Assembly: GCA_033763735.1 (NCBI GenBank) | Contig: JANRJY010000031.1 | Span: 1-64,000 of the forward strand | Direction: 5' to 3' | DNA length: 64,000 nucleotides | DNA from: JANRJY01 sp033763735 | GTDB taxonomy: Bacteria > Bacteroidota > Bacteroidia > Cytophagales > UBA9547 | Part shown: one piece after another, positions 51,907 to 60,471 of the stretch | Layout: each line of letters begins with the position of its first letter | How positions within the stretch are numbered: position 1 is the first letter of the stretch | Notes under the pieces: generated by a model | Told to the model about the DNA's origin: nothing | Seen by the model: the letters and a program-made list of their open reading frames with translations, nothing else | Databases searched by the model: none | Program-made: the position numbers and the translations under genes

Positions 51907-53073
51907 ATGTTCAAGAAATTAATTTGCTCCTTTTGGCTAGTAGTATCATTATTTGCTAATGCCCAGACTATAGATATTTCCAAAGATTGGATTTTTCAAT
52001 TTGGCGATTCGATAATCTGGTCAAAACCTGAGTTTGTCCCAAATAATTGGTTAAAAATGAATGAATTAGGATCTGTTGAAGATTTAGGATATCCTGATTT
52101 CAGTGGTTATGCATGGTTTCGCAAAAAAGTGGTAATTCCTTCCACTTTCAAGTCAAGTGCCAATAAATTTGGCTATATCAAGATTGTGTTAGGTGGAATT
52201 GATGATAATGATGAATCATATTTTAACGGCAAAAAAATAGGTGCTTCAGGCGTAATGCCACCAAACTATGTACAAGGATTTTATGAATTCAGAGTGTATA
52301 AAGTGAATGCAGCTGATATAATGTGGGATCAACAAAACTTGATTGCTGTCCGATTGTTTGACCATTTGGGCAATGGTGGATTTTATACCGGACCCTATGT
52401 AATTGCTTTTCCAAGTAATGAATCTATTGAGCTTTCAAAAAGCATATCCGGATTTAACTTATCACCTGATCAGGATTGCTACGGTCATAAAGTAAAAATT
52501 GAAGATTCACTAAAAGTCAATGCGTTAAAATTTAATGCCGTTAGGTTTGAATCGGGTATGCCTGGGGAAATTATGCTTTTTTGTAATAATAAATATATAG
52601 GGAAAAGTAATAAATCAGAAAATCATCGGTTTTTAATTCCTTATGATAATGTATTGTGGGATAAAGAAAATGAAATAACTTATTACGTCAACAATAAGGA
52701 AGGTAAAAACAAAATAATCTATTCAAAAAACCAATTCAAAAGTGCAACAAACACGGATATGCTTTCGGTTAAGCTTACAAATAGTGATGACATAAAGTAT
52801 AAAACAGGAACAAATAATATGACGACAATTGAAGTTTCAAATACTGCAAATTTTGATTTTACAGGAGAATTGAAAATTCTTTCGCTTTCAGATATTGGAA
52901 CTATTCAATCAGAAATAAATGTGGATATTCAAGTACCTAAGCAATCCAAGTACACTAAAAACATCGTGATTAATTTGCCTTTTAAAGGGATTTATAAAGT
53001 TAATTATCAACTAACCGACAAGAAAACAAACCTTATAATAACCGGCACACTTAAAAAAGGATACCTGGAATAA
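51907..53073 (+). CDS. Exported protein with GH2-type sugar-binding (jelly roll) domain
   Basis: A 388-residue exported protein (signal SFWLVVSLFANAQ). Residues ~25-165 follow the galactose-binding-like domain of family 2 glycosidases: SKDWIFQFGDSI, YAWFRKKVVIPSTF, IVLGGIDDNDESYFNGKKIGASG and QQNLIAVRLFDHLGNGGFYTGPY. The remaining ~220 residues form beta-rich Ig-like domains. No catalytic barrel is present, so it is a binding or accessory protein, or a shortened relative of a hydrolase. Its ATG begins one base after the GH127 stop, so the two are coupled. Confidence 0.72.
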   Translation: MFKKLICSFWLVVSLFANAQTIDISKDWIFQFGDSIIWSKPEFVPNNWLKMNELGSVEDLGYPDFSGYAWFRKKVVIPSTFKSSANKFGYIKIVLGGIDDNDESYFNGKKIGASGVMPPNYVQGFYEFRVYKVNAADIMWDQQNLIAVRLFDHLGNGGFYTGPYVIAFPSNESIELSKSISGFNLSPDQDCYGHKVKIEDSLKVNALKFNAVRFESGMPGEIMLFCNNKYIGKSNKSENHRFLIPYDNVLWDKENEITYYVNNKEGKNKIIYSKNQFKSATNTDMLSVKLTNSDDIKYKTGTNNMTTIEVSNTANFDFTGELKILSLSDIGTIQSEINVDIQVPKQSKYTKNIVINLPFKGIYKVNYQLTDKKTNLIITGTLKKGYLE

Positions 53074-53149
53074 TCAATTATCTAAAAAATGTTGATTTAA
53101 AAATACTTTCATATAAATTGGTGGTTTCAATCGTTAAAATCACTCTTAC

Positions 53150-54082
53150 ATGAAAAAGCTATTTTTAATAATTACTTCTGCAGCACTTACTTTTGGTCAA
53201 TCTGATTTTATAAAAGTTAATGATTCAGAATTTTGGAATGTGGTTCCAAAAAACATTATTGTTGAAAGAATTGCATCAGGTTTTCAGTTTACAGAAGGAC
53301 CTATTTGGAGCAAAGAAGGATTTTTACTATTTAGTGATATACCTGCCAATATTATCTATAAAATTGATAAAGAAGGAAAAACAACGCCTTTCATTCAACC
53401 TTCTCAAAACTCAAATGGTTTGGTATTTGACAAACAAGGCAACTTAATTATTTGCGAACATTCGGGACGAAAAGTTGTAAAGCGAAACTTACAAACAGGT
53501 GTAAACCTAACCATAGCTGATAATTTTAATGGCAAAAAATTTAATAGCCCTAACGATGTGGTAGTTCACTCTAATGGGACGGTATATTTTACTGACCCCC
53601 CATATGGATTAATGGACAAAAACAATATGGCAGCCAAAGAATTAGGCTTTTCAGGTGTGTTTATGGTCAAAAATGGGACAGTATTTTTAATTGACACCAC
53701 TTTGCAAAGACCCAATGGAATTGCACTTTCACCTGATTTGAAAAAGTTATACGTAGCTCAGTCAGAATTTGATTGGCTTTGGAATGCTTACGATTTGGAT
53801 GCAAATGGAAAAGTAATAGGCAAATCATTGTTTTATAAAGGACCTGAAATTACAGGTAATCCTGATGGTGTTAAAACGGATATGAATGGAAATGTATTTT
53901 GTACAGGAAACAATGGCATAGTAATATTTAGCAAATCAGGTAAGTTGCTTGGAACTATTATATTACCTGAAAACACATCAAATTTGTGCTGGGGCGATAC
54001 TAATTATTCAAGTTTGTACGTGACTGCACAAAAAAGTGTTTACCGACTCAAGCTAAATACCAAAGGGTTTATAACATATTAA
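53150..54082 (+). CDS. SMP-30/gluconolactonase-like beta-propeller protein
   Basis: A 310-residue exported protein (signal LFLIITSAALTFG). It is a six-bladed propeller of the SMP-30/LRE family: EGPIWSKEGFLLFSDIPANIIYKID with the metal-binding Glu, NSNGLVFDKQGNLIICEH, FNSPNDVVVHSNGTVYFTDPPYGL with the Asn, and PNGIALSPDLKKLYVAQ plus NPDGVKTDMNGNVFCTG with the Asp. Such enzymes hydrolyse sugar lactones using one divalent metal. Export to the periplasm suggests lactone hydrolysis outside the cytoplasm. Part of the same-direction sugar run. Confidence 0.87.
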   Translation: MKKLFLIITSAALTFGQSDFIKVNDSEFWNVVPKNIIVERIASGFQFTEGPIWSKEGFLLFSDIPANIIYKIDKEGKTTPFIQPSQNSNGLVFDKQGNLIICEHSGRKVVKRNLQTGVNLTIADNFNGKKFNSPNDVVVHSNGTVYFTDPPYGLMDKNNMAAKELGFSGVFMVKNGTVFLIDTTLQRPNGIALSPDLKKLYVAQSEFDWLWNAYDLDANGKVIGKSLFYKGPEITGNPDGVKTDMNGNVFCTGNNGIVIFSKSGKLLGTIILPENTSNLCWGDTNYSSLYVTAQKSVYRLKLNTKGFITY

Positions 54083-54084
54083 TA

Positions 54085-55218
54085 ATGAACAAATTAATTG
54101 CATTTTGGAAAGAAATTGGCACTTTTCAAATTTTAGACAACGATCTTCAATTTGTAGTAATTGCCGGTGCAATTTTATTTGTTGGTATTCTTTTTAAAAA
54201 TGTCGTTTCGCATTGGATTAGCAGACTTTCATATCGATTAGTTAAAAACAATTTCCCCGAGGTACCTGTAAGCACTTTTGTAAGTATGCTTTCCAAGCCA
54301 TTCGAATTGTTTTTTGTACTTACCATTATTTACGCTGCATTTAGTCTTTTGCATTATCCGGATTCGTGGCATTTGGTAGGTCCAAAGAAATTTGGACTAA
54401 AGATGATAGTTAATCGTACTTATGGTGTAATAATATTTTTTTCTATTGGATGGATAGTATTTCGATTGGTCGATTTTGTTGCCTTCGTTTTAAAGGATAG
54501 GGCTATTGAAAACGAATCCAAAGTTCAGGAACAATTAGTGCCTTTTATCCGTCAACTTTCAAAATTATTGGTAGGAATTATCTTCTTTTTTCTTATTCTG
54601 GGTGTGGTATTTCAAGTAAATGTTGGTGCAGTAATCACCGGGCTTGGAATTGGTGGTGTAGCTGTTGCGTTGGCAGGAAAGGAAACTTTAGAAAACCTTT
54701 TGGCATCATTTTCGATATTTGCCGACAAACCATTTATTGCCGGAGACTTAATTAAAGTAGGAGATTTTACGGGAAATGTGGAGTCAGTTGGATTTAGAAC
54801 CACACGTATCAGAACGTTGGATAAAAGTTTAGTTACCATTCCTAACAAGCAACTTATTGATCAACCATTGGAAAACTTATCTGCACGAAAATATCATCGC
54901 GCCAATTTTAAGGTAGGACTTCCTGTAAATGTTTCCGAAAAAACAATAAAAACAATAATTGGAAACATTGAAAATGAAATTTCTTCAAATCCATTAACGG
55001 ATTCTTCATTAAAACCAATGGTATATTTTGATGGTTTTGGTACATATACATTGGATATTACGGTCATATTTTATGCGAAGGCAACAGAATTTGAAGATTT
55101 TTGGAAAATAAAGGAAAACATTAATTTCCGAATAATGAAGGTACTTGAGGCCGAAAACTTAGGTGTGGAATTCCCTACGCAAGTGGTTCATGTGAAATCA
55201 CAAGAGAAGTTGGCTTAA
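54085..55218 (+). CDS. MscS family mechanosensitive channel
   Basis: A 377-residue membrane protein with about five transmembrane helices. The pore helix and following beta domain are diagnostic: VNVGAVITGLGIGGVAVALAG-like residues with small-residue spacing, then KETLENLLASFSIFADKPFIAGDLIKVGDFTGNVESVGFRTTRIRT and LVTIPNKQLIDQPLENLS. Such channels open under membrane tension to release solutes. It starts 2 bp after the gluconolactonase-like gene and may ride on the same transcript, although no functional link is evident. Confidence 0.92.
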   Translation: MNKLIAFWKEIGTFQILDNDLQFVVIAGAILFVGILFKNVVSHWISRLSYRLVKNNFPEVPVSTFVSMLSKPFELFFVLTIIYAAFSLLHYPDSWHLVGPKKFGLKMIVNRTYGVIIFFSIGWIVFRLVDFVAFVLKDRAIENESKVQEQLVPFIRQLSKLLVGIIFFFLILGVVFQVNVGAVITGLGIGGVAVALAGKETLENLLASFSIFADKPFIAGDLIKVGDFTGNVESVGFRTTRIRTLDKSLVTIPNKQLIDQPLENLSARKYHRANFKVGLPVNVSEKTIKTIIGNIENEISSNPLTDSSLKPMVYFDGFGTYTLDITVIFYAKATEFEDFWKIKENINFRIMKVLEAENLGVEFPTQVVHVKSQEKLA

Positions 55219-55235
55219 TTAACAAACTAAAGAGT

Positions 55236-56111
55236 CTACTTTTTTTCAAGTTCATTAGCTTCTTTTACGCTCAATAATCGAATATTTTTCCTTTTGATAA
55301 CTTCTTTAACTTTGGCACTGGTATATACAAAAGTTACGCCACCTCTATCGTATCCTACTTTATCATACCCATTATGTCCAATGTTTTTCATTTCGTCAGT
55401 ATCATAACCAGGATGTTCTATTACATAATAAGTATTTCCAATTTGAGTTGATTCTAAGAATTTAATAAACAATTCCTCCTTTTGTTCAGGGCTTTTATCC
55501 TGGCCACTCCATGGCACATCCGAATATTTAGTGTCCATTTTACCAAAGAATAAGCCATATTCTTTTGCTAATTTTTCAGTCAAAGTTTTTATTTCAGGTG
55601 TTGCATTGGTACATCCCATATGTCCGGTAATGTGTGAAAGTCGAGGAATATATTTTTTTGCCAATTCTATTTGGGCTCTGAATTCTTTTTCGACTTCCTC
55701 AATCTTGGGATTATTTTCTAAGAGAAAATTTCCAGCATTTTTTGGGAAATTATCATTTGGCCATATGAATGGACAAAAATATCCATCCGGGTTTCTTATT
55801 GATTTGCCATCAGTTAAAGGTCTCCATTTAAGGCCTGACCATTCGCTTGTCAAACAAAGATGGATTCCTACATCAAATCCCGGGTTTTCTTTCAGCATTG
55901 ATACCGCTTCCATAAACCAGGGTGATGGTACAATTATTTCGACACTTCTGCATATACCATTTTTATATGAATCAATGCAAGCGTTATTCACAGCATGACA
56001 AAATCCAATATCATCTGCTTGCACAATGAGTCTAATTTCATTTGATTTATTGTTTTGTGAATAAACCAACAAAGAACCTAATACAAACCAACAAATGGCT
56101 ATTGTTTTCAT
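55236..56111 (-). CDS. YdjC/ChbG-like carbohydrate deacetylase, exported
   Basis: A 291-residue protein with a signal peptide (AICWFVLGSLLVYSQ). The YdjC/ChbG family pattern is clear: LIVQADDIGFCHAVNNACID with the metal-binding Asp pair, VGIHLCLTSEWSGLKWRPL with the first His, PRLSHITGHMGC with the second, and VIEHPGYDTDEM near the end. Relatives remove acetyl groups from amino sugars such as diacetylchitobiose. Most ChbG proteins are cytoplasmic; here the signal peptide indicates periplasmic or surface action. It lies 2 bp after the pyruvate kinase gene. Confidence 0.87.
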   Translation of the reverse strand: MKTIAICWFVLGSLLVYSQNNKSNEIRLIVQADDIGFCHAVNNACIDSYKNGICRSVEIIVPSPWFMEAVSMLKENPGFDVGIHLCLTSEWSGLKWRPLTDGKSIRNPDGYFCPFIWPNDNFPKNAGNFLLENNPKIEEVEKEFRAQIELAKKYIPRLSHITGHMGCTNATPEIKTLTEKLAKEYGLFFGKMDTKYSDVPWSGQDKSPEQKEELFIKFLESTQIGNTYYVIEHPGYDTDEMKNIGHNGYDKVGYDRGGVTFVYTSAKVKEVIKRKNIRLLSVKEANELEKK

Positions 56112-56113
56112 AA

Positions 56114-57550
56114 TTAATCGATTTTCGACATTTTCACCATATTTGTTCTAAACTCGCCATCTATTGGCATACTTGCAGTATTCACAACTAAATCTCCTGA
56201 TTTAACTAATCCCTTTTCTTTTAAAATATGATTTACGGCCTCTATCAACTGATCGGTAGACTTGTATTTCATATCAATGTAAAATGGTGTTACACCCCAA
56301 GTTAAGTTAAATACATGTACCAATTCTTTATTATCAGTAAATGTGAATATCCTTGATTTAGGACGATGTTTGGCGATCATGTTACATACAAATCCAGTTT
56401 TTGAAATATTTATAATTGCTCTTGCATGAATGTCATTGGCAATACGACAAGTACCGGATATTAGTCTTTCTCTAAGAAAGTGAGGATGGCTTTTAGGAAT
56501 TGGATACTCCTTGTTATAAATGTCAACTTCTCTTTCAATGGCTCCAATAATAGAAACCATTGCTTTTACCGATTCAATTGGGAAGTTTCCTGAAGCAGTT
56601 TCAGCACTTAGCATTACGGTATCAGCGCCATCTATAACAGCATTGGCTACATCCCCGGCTTCTGCTCTTGTAGGACGAGGATTTTTAATCATGCTTTCAA
56701 GCATTTGTGTTGCAACAATTACCGGTTTGCCGGCTTCGTTGCATTTCCTGATCATCATTTTCTGAGCCACAGGTACGTCCTCCATTGGAATTTCAACACC
56801 CAAATCTCCACGAGCCACCATTAATCCATCTGATTTTTCAATAATTTTATCGATATCAACCAAAGCTTCCGGTTTTTCGATTTTGGCAACAACCTTTGTG
56901 TTTTTACCTTGTTGTTGTATAATTCCTTTAATTTCATCGATATCGGCAGAAGTTCTAACAAATGAAAGCGCTACCCAATCCACATCGTGTTTTAAACCAA
57001 ATATTAAATCTTCTCTATCTTTTTCAGTTAAAGATGGTTCCGACACTTTTGTATTTGGAAGGTTTATCCCTTTTTTCGATTTTAGTAATCCGCCATAAAC
57101 TACTTCAGTTAGTATTTCTTCCCCTGTTGTTGAAAGCACCTTCAATTCAATATTTCCATCATCAATCAATATTTTATCACCGGATTTCACATCTTTTGGC
57201 ATAGCTTTATATGAAGTATATATTTTTTCACTATTACCAATTACTTTTTCAGTGGTTATAATTAAAGTATGTCCGTTAACTAACTCTACGCCATTATTTT
57301 CAACTTCACCGGTTCTTATTTTTGGTCCTTGTAAGTCTTGAAGCATACCAATTGTAATACCATGCTTTTCACGGATATTTTTAATGTGATTAATTACTTT
57401 CAAATGTTCTTCATGACTTCCATGAGAAAAATTAAGACGAAAAACATCCACACCTGCTTTTATTAATTGCATTAATTTCTCTTCAGTATTACAGGCCGGT
57501 CCTACAGTTGCTATGATCTTGGTTCGATTAAAAGGAATATGTTGTATCAT
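56114..57550 (-). CDS. pyk: Pyruvate kinase
   Basis: A 478-residue glycolytic enzyme that transfers phosphate from phosphoenolpyruvate to ADP. Landmarks: TKIIATVGPACNTEEKL, VFRLNFSHGSHEEH (Arg, Asn, Ser), LQDLQGPKIRTGEV, DWVALSFVRT, KVVAKIEKPEAL with the catalytic Lys, GLMVARGDLGVEIPMEDVPVAQ with the Mg-binding Glu/Asp, and KPVIVATQMLESMIKNPRPTRAE. The C-terminal allosteric domain is present. It follows the IPExxxVDY gene by 3 bp, an arrangement I recall as common in Bacteroidetes. Confidence 0.97.
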   Translation of the reverse strand: MIQHIPFNRTKIIATVGPACNTEEKLMQLIKAGVDVFRLNFSHGSHEEHLKVINHIKNIREKHGITIGMLQDLQGPKIRTGEVENNGVELVNGHTLIITTEKVIGNSEKIYTSYKAMPKDVKSGDKILIDDGNIELKVLSTTGEEILTEVVYGGLLKSKKGINLPNTKVSEPSLTEKDREDLIFGLKHDVDWVALSFVRTSADIDEIKGIIQQQGKNTKVVAKIEKPEALVDIDKIIEKSDGLMVARGDLGVEIPMEDVPVAQKMMIRKCNEAGKPVIVATQMLESMIKNPRPTRAEAGDVANAVIDGADTVMLSAETASGNFPIESVKAMVSIIGAIEREVDIYNKEYPIPKSHPHFLRERLISGTCRIANDIHARAIINISKTGFVCNMIAKHRPKSRIFTFTDNKELVHVFNLTWGVTPFYIDMKYKSTDQLIEAVNHILKEKGLVKSGDLVVNTASMPIDGEFRTNMVKMSKID

Positions 57551-57553
57551 TAT

Positions 57554-57988
57554 TTAGTAAATTAATAGATTTTCGGCAGAAGGAATCTCCTGGTAGTTAA
57601 TTCTTTTGATTAGGTTGATTATGGGTACTTTTTTTAATTTAATTTCAGATTCAGCGTAATTTTCAGCGTATTCGCCACTTAATAATATAAAGTAATCATA
57701 ATTTTTCAATTCAGGCAATAAATATGGCTTTTTTAAATTAATAAATTCAACAGGACGGTTTTTTATTAACCTAATGTTGCTGTAATCGGCTTCAAATATA
57801 AAGTTTGAAATAAAAAATTTACAATCTTTTACAAAATCATATTGTAAATCTTCATTTTTAGTTAATTCTATTCCCAAATACCAATTGATATAGCAAGCTA
57901 TTGTAAAGTCCTTTGCAGCAGAAACGATTCCCAATAATTCAAAATCAAATTCAGGTATAATTTCCAGAACCATTTTTTGCTCTTTCAA
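57554..57988 (-). CDS. IPExxxVDY family protein
   Basis: A 144-residue protein of a Bacteroidetes family named for its N-terminal motif (here IIPEFDFELLGI in variant form), then FTIACYINWYLGIEL, NYDYFILLSGEYA and a terminal VPIINLIKRINYQEIPSAENLLIY. Function unknown; cytoplasmic. Conserved placement before pyk suggests a link with that enzyme, but only by association. An alternative ATG lies at 57973. Confidence 0.78.
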   Translation of the reverse strand: MKEQKMVLEIIPEFDFELLGIVSAAKDFTIACYINWYLGIELTKNEDLQYDFVKDCKFFISNFIFEADYSNIRLIKNRPVEFINLKKPYLLPELKNYDYFILLSGEYAENYAESEIKLKKVPIINLIKRINYQEIPSAENLLIY

Positions 57989-58007
57989 CGGAATATTTGT
58001 TTTGTGG

Positions 58008-58015
58008 CAAATGTA
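58008..58015 (-). promoter_or_regulatory. Candidate -7 element of the IPExxxVDY-pyk operon
   Basis: TACATTTG on the minus strand (TAnnTTTG), 19 bp upstream of the start codon. The -33 position has no good TTTG. Confidence 0.4.
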
Positions 58016-58154
58016 TTGACTTTCAGTGGTATTTTATACACATTGAAATCTTACAATTGTACAATATTATAGGATAATTTTTACAAGATGTAAAAAATAA
58101 AATATTGATTATCAATAAGTTAATGTTTTTTATGAAATTACTGATTCAAAAATG

Positions 58155-58186
58155 TTTGACTTTATGAAGTGAAATATATTTCTTTG
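58155..58186 (+). promoter_or_regulatory. Promoter of the acpP-fabF-rnc run
   Basis: TTTG (58155-58158), 20-nt spacer, TTTCTTTG (58179-58186, one mismatch to TAnnTTTG). Transcription would start near 58193, 26 nt before acpP. Confidence 0.6.
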
Positions 58187-58218
58187 CAGCTTCAAAAAAA
58201 TTAAACAACCAATCTGAC

Positions 58219-58455
58219 ATGTCTGAAATAGCAGAAAAAGTTCGCAACATCATCGTTGAAAAATTAGGTGTAGAAAAATCAGAAGTTACCGACGAGGCTA
58301 GCTTTACAAATGATCTAGGCGCTGATTCACTAGATACTGTTGAACTCATTATGGAATTTGAAAAAGAATTTAATATTTCTATACCTGATGATCAGGCAGA
58401 ACAAATTTCCACAGTAGGTCAAGCAATAGCTTACCTTGAGAAAAACGTTAAGTAA
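58219..58455 (+). CDS. acpP: Acyl carrier protein
   Basis: A 78-residue four-helix protein. The Ser that receives 4'-phosphopantetheine is in [15 protein letters not shown] at residue 37, the exact hallmark of bacterial ACP. It carries growing acyl chains in fatty acid synthesis. fabF follows after 15 bp, so carrier and condensing enzyme are cotranscribed. Confidence 0.98.
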   Translation: MSEIAEKVRNIIVEKLGVEKSEVTDEASFTNDLGADSLDTVELIMEFEKEFNISIPDDQAEQISTVGQAIAYLEKNVK

Positions 58456-58470
58456 TTCCAATTTTTCTAA

Positions 58471-59721
58471 ATGCAATTAAAAAGAGTAGTTGTCACCGGT
58501 TTAGGTGCCCTTACACCTATTGGGAGTAATGTAAATGATTACTGGTCAGGTCTTATTCAAGGTAAGAGTGGAGCGGCAGCAATTACTCGATTTGATGCAT
58601 CTCGACACAAAACCAAGTTTGCTTGCGAAGTTAAAAATTTCAACCCTGAAAATCACTTTGAGAAAAAAGAAGGTCGTAAAATGGATCCCTTTTGTCAGTA
58701 TGCCATGGTAGTGGCTGACGAAGCTTTAAAGGATTCTGGACTTGATTTAGAAAAAGTAAATAGAGATAGGGTTGGTGTAATTTGGGGATCAGGTATAGGG
58801 GGTATTAAAGTGTTTCAAGAAGAATATGGTCCATACATTACCGGAGATCAAACACCCAGATTCAATCCATTTTTCATTCCTAAAATGATAATTGATATAG
58901 CTGCTGGGCACATATCAATGAAATATGGTTTGAGAGGACCAAATTTTGCGGTTGTATCTGCTTGTGCAACAGGTAATAATGCAATGATAGATGCATATAA
59001 TTACATTAGATTAGGCAAAGCAATTGCATTTGTAACAGGTGGAAGTGAAGCTGCAATTACCGAAGCCGGAATGGGCGGATTTAATTCACTAAAGGCGCTA
59101 TCAGAAAGAAATGATACACCTGAATTGGCTTCCAGACCATATGATAAAGATCGTGATGGTTTTGTAATGGGCGAAGGAGCTGGTGCGCTTATTCTTGAAG
59201 AATACGAACATGCCAAGGCAAGAGGTGCAAAAATATATGCCGAAGTAATAGGTGGTGGAATGTCGGCAGATGCTTATCATTTAACTGCTCCACATCCTGA
59301 GGGACTTGGAGTAATTAATGTATTAAATGCTGCATTGGAAGATGCCGAAATTAATTTAAACGAAGTTGATTATATCAACACACATGGAACCTCTACTTCC
59401 TTAGGTGATAACGCAGAATTAAAAGCCATCCAAAAAGTGTTTGGCGAACATTCATACAAATTGAATATTAGTTCAACCAAATCAATGACTGGTCATTTGT
59501 TAGGAGCTGCAGGGGCAATAGAAGCAATTGCTTCCATCTTAGCAATCAAAAATGGCATAATTCCACCTACAATCAATCATTTCACTGATGATCCGGAAAT
59601 AGATCCCAAGCTTAATTTGACTTTTAACAAAGCACAAAACAGAAATATCAAAGTTGCAATTAGTAACACTTTTGGATTTGGTGGACATAATGCATCAGTT
59701 ATTTTCAGAAAAATAGACTAA
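58471..59721 (+). CDS. fabF: FabF, 3-oxoacyl-ACP synthase II
   Basis: A 416-residue thiolase-fold enzyme that elongates acyl-ACP with malonyl-ACP. Catalytic Cys in VVSACATGNNAMIDA near residue 166; His in YINTHGTSTSLGDNAE near 306; Lys and His in SSTKSMTGHLLGAAGAIEA near 340-345; C-terminal NTFGFGGHNASVIFRK. Length is normal. acpP precedes it by 15 bp and rnc follows by 2 bp, an order (acpP-fabF-rnc) widely conserved in bacteria. Confidence 0.97.
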   Translation: MQLKRVVVTGLGALTPIGSNVNDYWSGLIQGKSGAAAITRFDASRHKTKFACEVKNFNPENHFEKKEGRKMDPFCQYAMVVADEALKDSGLDLEKVNRDRVGVIWGSGIGGIKVFQEEYGPYITGDQTPRFNPFFIPKMIIDIAAGHISMKYGLRGPNFAVVSACATGNNAMIDAYNYIRLGKAIAFVTGGSEAAITEAGMGGFNSLKALSERNDTPELASRPYDKDRDGFVMGEGAGALILEEYEHAKARGAKIYAEVIGGGMSADAYHLTAPHPEGLGVINVLNAALEDAEINLNEVDYINTHGTSTSLGDNAELKAIQKVFGEHSYKLNISSTKSMTGHLLGAAGAIEAIASILAIKNGIIPPTINHFTDDPEIDPKLNLTFNKAQNRNIKVAISNTFGFGGHNASVIFRKID

Positions 59722-59723
59722 AA

Positions 59724-60461
59724 GTGGATTTTATTTCCTCATTCTTTGGTCTTTTTAATAAAAAAAAAAGCAAAGAACGACAGCTTAGGAAATATATATA
59801 TCACCTTACCGGAAAGGAGCCTGCAAATTTGGATTTATATTTTTTGGCATTACGTCATTCATCTTCAAATAAAGACAAATCAGAATACATCGAAAAAAGC
59901 AATGAAAGGCTTGAATACTTAGGCGATGCCATATTGGGAGCCATAGTTGCAGAGTATTTATTTAAAAAATACCCTTTCAAAGATGAAGGTTTTCTAACAG
60001 AAATCAGATCCAGAATTGTAAACGGGGAATCTTTGGGTACTCTAGCAAAAAAAATTGGTCTAAATAAATTTATTGTTCACAATTCATATTCTTTAGGTAA
60101 ACACAGTAACAAGTCGATGCATGGTGATGCTTTGGAAGCATTAGTTGGTGCAATATACTTAGATAGAGGCTTCAAATTTTGCAGAAAATTTGTTCTACAA
60201 AAACTACTAGATACAATTCTTGACATAGAAGAAATTGTAAGTACAGATAATAATTATAAAAGTAAATTGATCATATGGGGGCAAAATAACTTTAAGAAAG
60301 TTCGTTTTGAAATTATTCAGGAAAAAGATCACAAACATTATAAAGAATTTGAAGCAAAAGTCTATATTGATGATGAACCCCGATCCGTAGGAAATGGTTC
60401 GAGTAAAAAGAAAGCGGAGCAAGATGCTGCAAGAAGGGAATGTGAAGTAATTGGGATTTAA
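59724..60461 (+). CDS. rnc: Ribonuclease III
   Basis: A 245-residue double-stranded RNA endonuclease used for rRNA maturation. The signature ERLEYLGDAILGAIVAEYLF (residues ~64-83) and the second acidic pair in HGDALEALVGAIYLDRG supply the metal ligands. The C-terminal dsRNA-binding domain has KSKLIIWGQ, FEAKVYIDDEPRSVGNGSSKKKAEQDAARRE in pieces. The start is GTG at 59724, 2 bp after the fabF stop. Confidence 0.96.
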   Translation: MDFISSFFGLFNKKKSKERQLRKYIYHLTGKEPANLDLYFLALRHSSSNKDKSEYIEKSNERLEYLGDAILGAIVAEYLFKKYPFKDEGFLTEIRSRIVNGESLGTLAKKIGLNKFIVHNSYSLGKHSNKSMHGDALEALVGAIYLDRGFKFCRKFVLQKLLDTILDIEEIVSTDNNYKSKLIIWGQNNFKKVRFEIIQEKDHKHYKEFEAKVYIDDEPRSVGNGSSKKKAEQDAARRECEVIGI

Positions 60462-60471
60462 AACTTAACAC

